Source: Acidobacteriota bacterium (GTDB lineage: Bacteria; Acidobacteriota; Terriglobia; Terriglobales; Acidobacteriaceae). From it: a stretch of DNA of 5,206 bases. Positions 4,929 through 5,206 of this stretch are shown here, one piece after another. A model generated the notes under the pieces. That model made no database searches and had not been told where the DNA came from. It saw only the letters and a list, made by a program, of their open reading frames with translations. The stretch spans positions 1-5,206 of the forward strand of contig JAJXYW010000239.1 of NCBI GenBank assembly GCA_021780415.1. Reading direction: 5' to 3'. A program made the translations under genes and the position numbers. Each line of letters begins with the position of its first letter. Within the stretch, counting starts at the first letter, position 1.

Positions 4929-5108
4929 TCATGTAGGGCCGCGCGGCGTCGGACGCCGAGGCCGAGAATCCGGCGGCGTTTTGGGCGATGGGTTGACGGG
5001 TGCGGGCTGAGCGGGCGGCGGCGGGGCGTGCTGACGATTGAGAGTCACCATCACCCACGCGGACAGCAACACTGTCAGCACGATGGCCAGGACCTTGTTC
5101 GCACTCAT
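4929..5108 (-). CDS. Small membrane protein with proline-rich tail, possible N-terminus of the peptidase
   Basis: A 59-residue protein. ATG at 5108 is preferred over an in-frame GTG at 5123 because GGAGG (5117-5121) lies 8 nt before the ATG. The N-terminus has NKVLAIVLTVLLSAWVMVTL (about 4-23), a signal-anchor-like helix with a Lys before it. It is followed by a Pro/Arg-rich linker (30-59). It ends at TGA 4929-4931 in exactly the same frame as the peptidase, with 57 nt between the TGA and the first possible peptidase start. Read through, the pair would encode a membrane-tethered peptidase of about 422 residues. Either it is an independent small protein or the 5' part of an interrupted gene. 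Its start overlaps the preceding stop as ATGA. Confidence 0.7.
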   Translation of the reverse strand: MSANKVLAIVLTVLLSAWVMVTLNRQHAPPPPAQPAPVNPSPKTPPDSRPRRPTPRGPT

Positions 5109-5206
5109 CGCTTCTCCCTCCACCTAACAATCGACCCGAACAGATGGACCGCCAGAATGCAGGCAAGGAAGAGGCCGATCACCTGCCGGTCGTAATGCAC
5201 GTCGTC
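5105..5206 (-). CDS. C-terminal end of a small membrane protein (N-terminus outside the window)
   Basis: Only the last 33 residues are visible, entering from the right edge and ending at TGA 5105-5107. The TGA overlaps the next ATG as ATGA, so this gene heads or belongs to the same minus-strand operon. Seen: HYDRQVIGLFLACILAVHLF, a hydrophobic helix of about 15-18 residues, then a short basic tail ending RWREKR, which by the positive-inside rule would lie in the cytoplasm. I do not recognise the family, and the total length is unknown. The GGAGG serving the next gene lies inside its last codons. The real-gene call rests on the open frame to the edge, the membrane-helix composition and the ATGA overlap. 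Confidence 0.65.
   Translation of the reverse strand, partial: DDVHYDRQVIGLFLACILAVHLFGSIVRWREKR

Larger units (their letters stand above)
3840..5108 (-). pseudogene. Alternative reading: single membrane-anchored peptidase gene interrupted by an in-frame TGA
   Basis: The 59-residue anchor gene and the peptidase share one reading frame, broken only by the TGA at 4929-4931. After it the frame reads PHCGQTL, so a Cys codon (TGT or TGC) in place of TGA gives CPHCGQ. The same six residues occur in the zinc-finger-like gene (TGT CCG CAC TGC GGC CAG at 2114-2131). No ATG, TTG or sited GTG lies between the TGA and 4871. Explanations are a nonsense mutation, a base-call error, stop readthrough, or selenocysteine insertion. 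This entry is an alternative to the two CDS entries, not an extra gene. Confidence 0.45.

Noticed and set aside
4804..5166. Minus-strand open frame of 120 codons across the anchor gene
   Set aside because: It is Arg/Ala/Gly-rich without a plausible domain. The overlapping frame has a membrane helix, a good ribosome-binding site and ATGA coupling.
1..5206. tRNA, rRNA, CRISPR array or insertion-sequence ends
   Set aside because: I saw no cloverleaf, no regularly spaced repeats, no transposase and no terminal repeat pair flanking genes.

Overview
The window is a GC-rich bacterial accessory region that looks like part of an integrated plasmid or phage-like element. It has short genes packed with ATGA/TGATG stop-start overlaps, strong GGAGG ribosome-binding sites, a replication-type ATPase and several small membrane proteins. 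The Gly/Pro-rich, membrane-anchored cysteine-peptidase architecture on the right resembles proteins I associate with Planctomycetota. That assignment rests on memory of family style, not on a search, and another high-GC phylum is possible.

Left part (1-1419, minus strand): a two-gene replication/control unit. A 69-residue ribbon-helix-helix DNA-binding protein (1210-1419, GTG start) overlaps by ATGA with a RecA-fold, RepA/AAA_25-type ATPase. The ATPase reads from 1213 through the left edge with no stop, giving 404 residues visible and an incomplete C-terminus. It is the largest coding region here.

Middle (1420-2399): 1420-1612 is a divergent control region with overlapping promoter-like sequences facing both ways. 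The plus-strand promoter carries a C8 tract in its 17-nt spacer. To its right, a plus-strand operon of three tiny overlapping genes (1613-2287) encodes a helical protein, a coiled-coil protein and a Cys/His zinc-finger-like protein. Genes converge at 2288-2399, which holds two perfect hairpins and a third segment able to compete with one of them.

Right part (2400-5206, minus strand, read right to left): the end of a small membrane protein (5105-5206, N-terminus outside), a second small membrane protein (4929-5108), a papain-like cysteine peptidase with a C-terminal membrane anchor (3840-4871), a third small membrane protein (3580-3840), a terminator-like hairpin, and an LCAT-type alpha/beta-hydrolase with a complete Ser-Asp-His set (2400-3452). 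A peptidase, a lipid esterase and several single-span membrane proteins together suggest an envelope-attack or lysis module; this is inference.

The most striking observation is an in-frame TGA at 4929-4931. It separates the 59-residue membrane protein from the peptidase exactly where a Cys codon would complete a CPHCG motif. The peptidase reading frame lacks a good start of its own, so the two may be one gene interrupted by a stop (nonsense mutation, sequencing error, or recoding).
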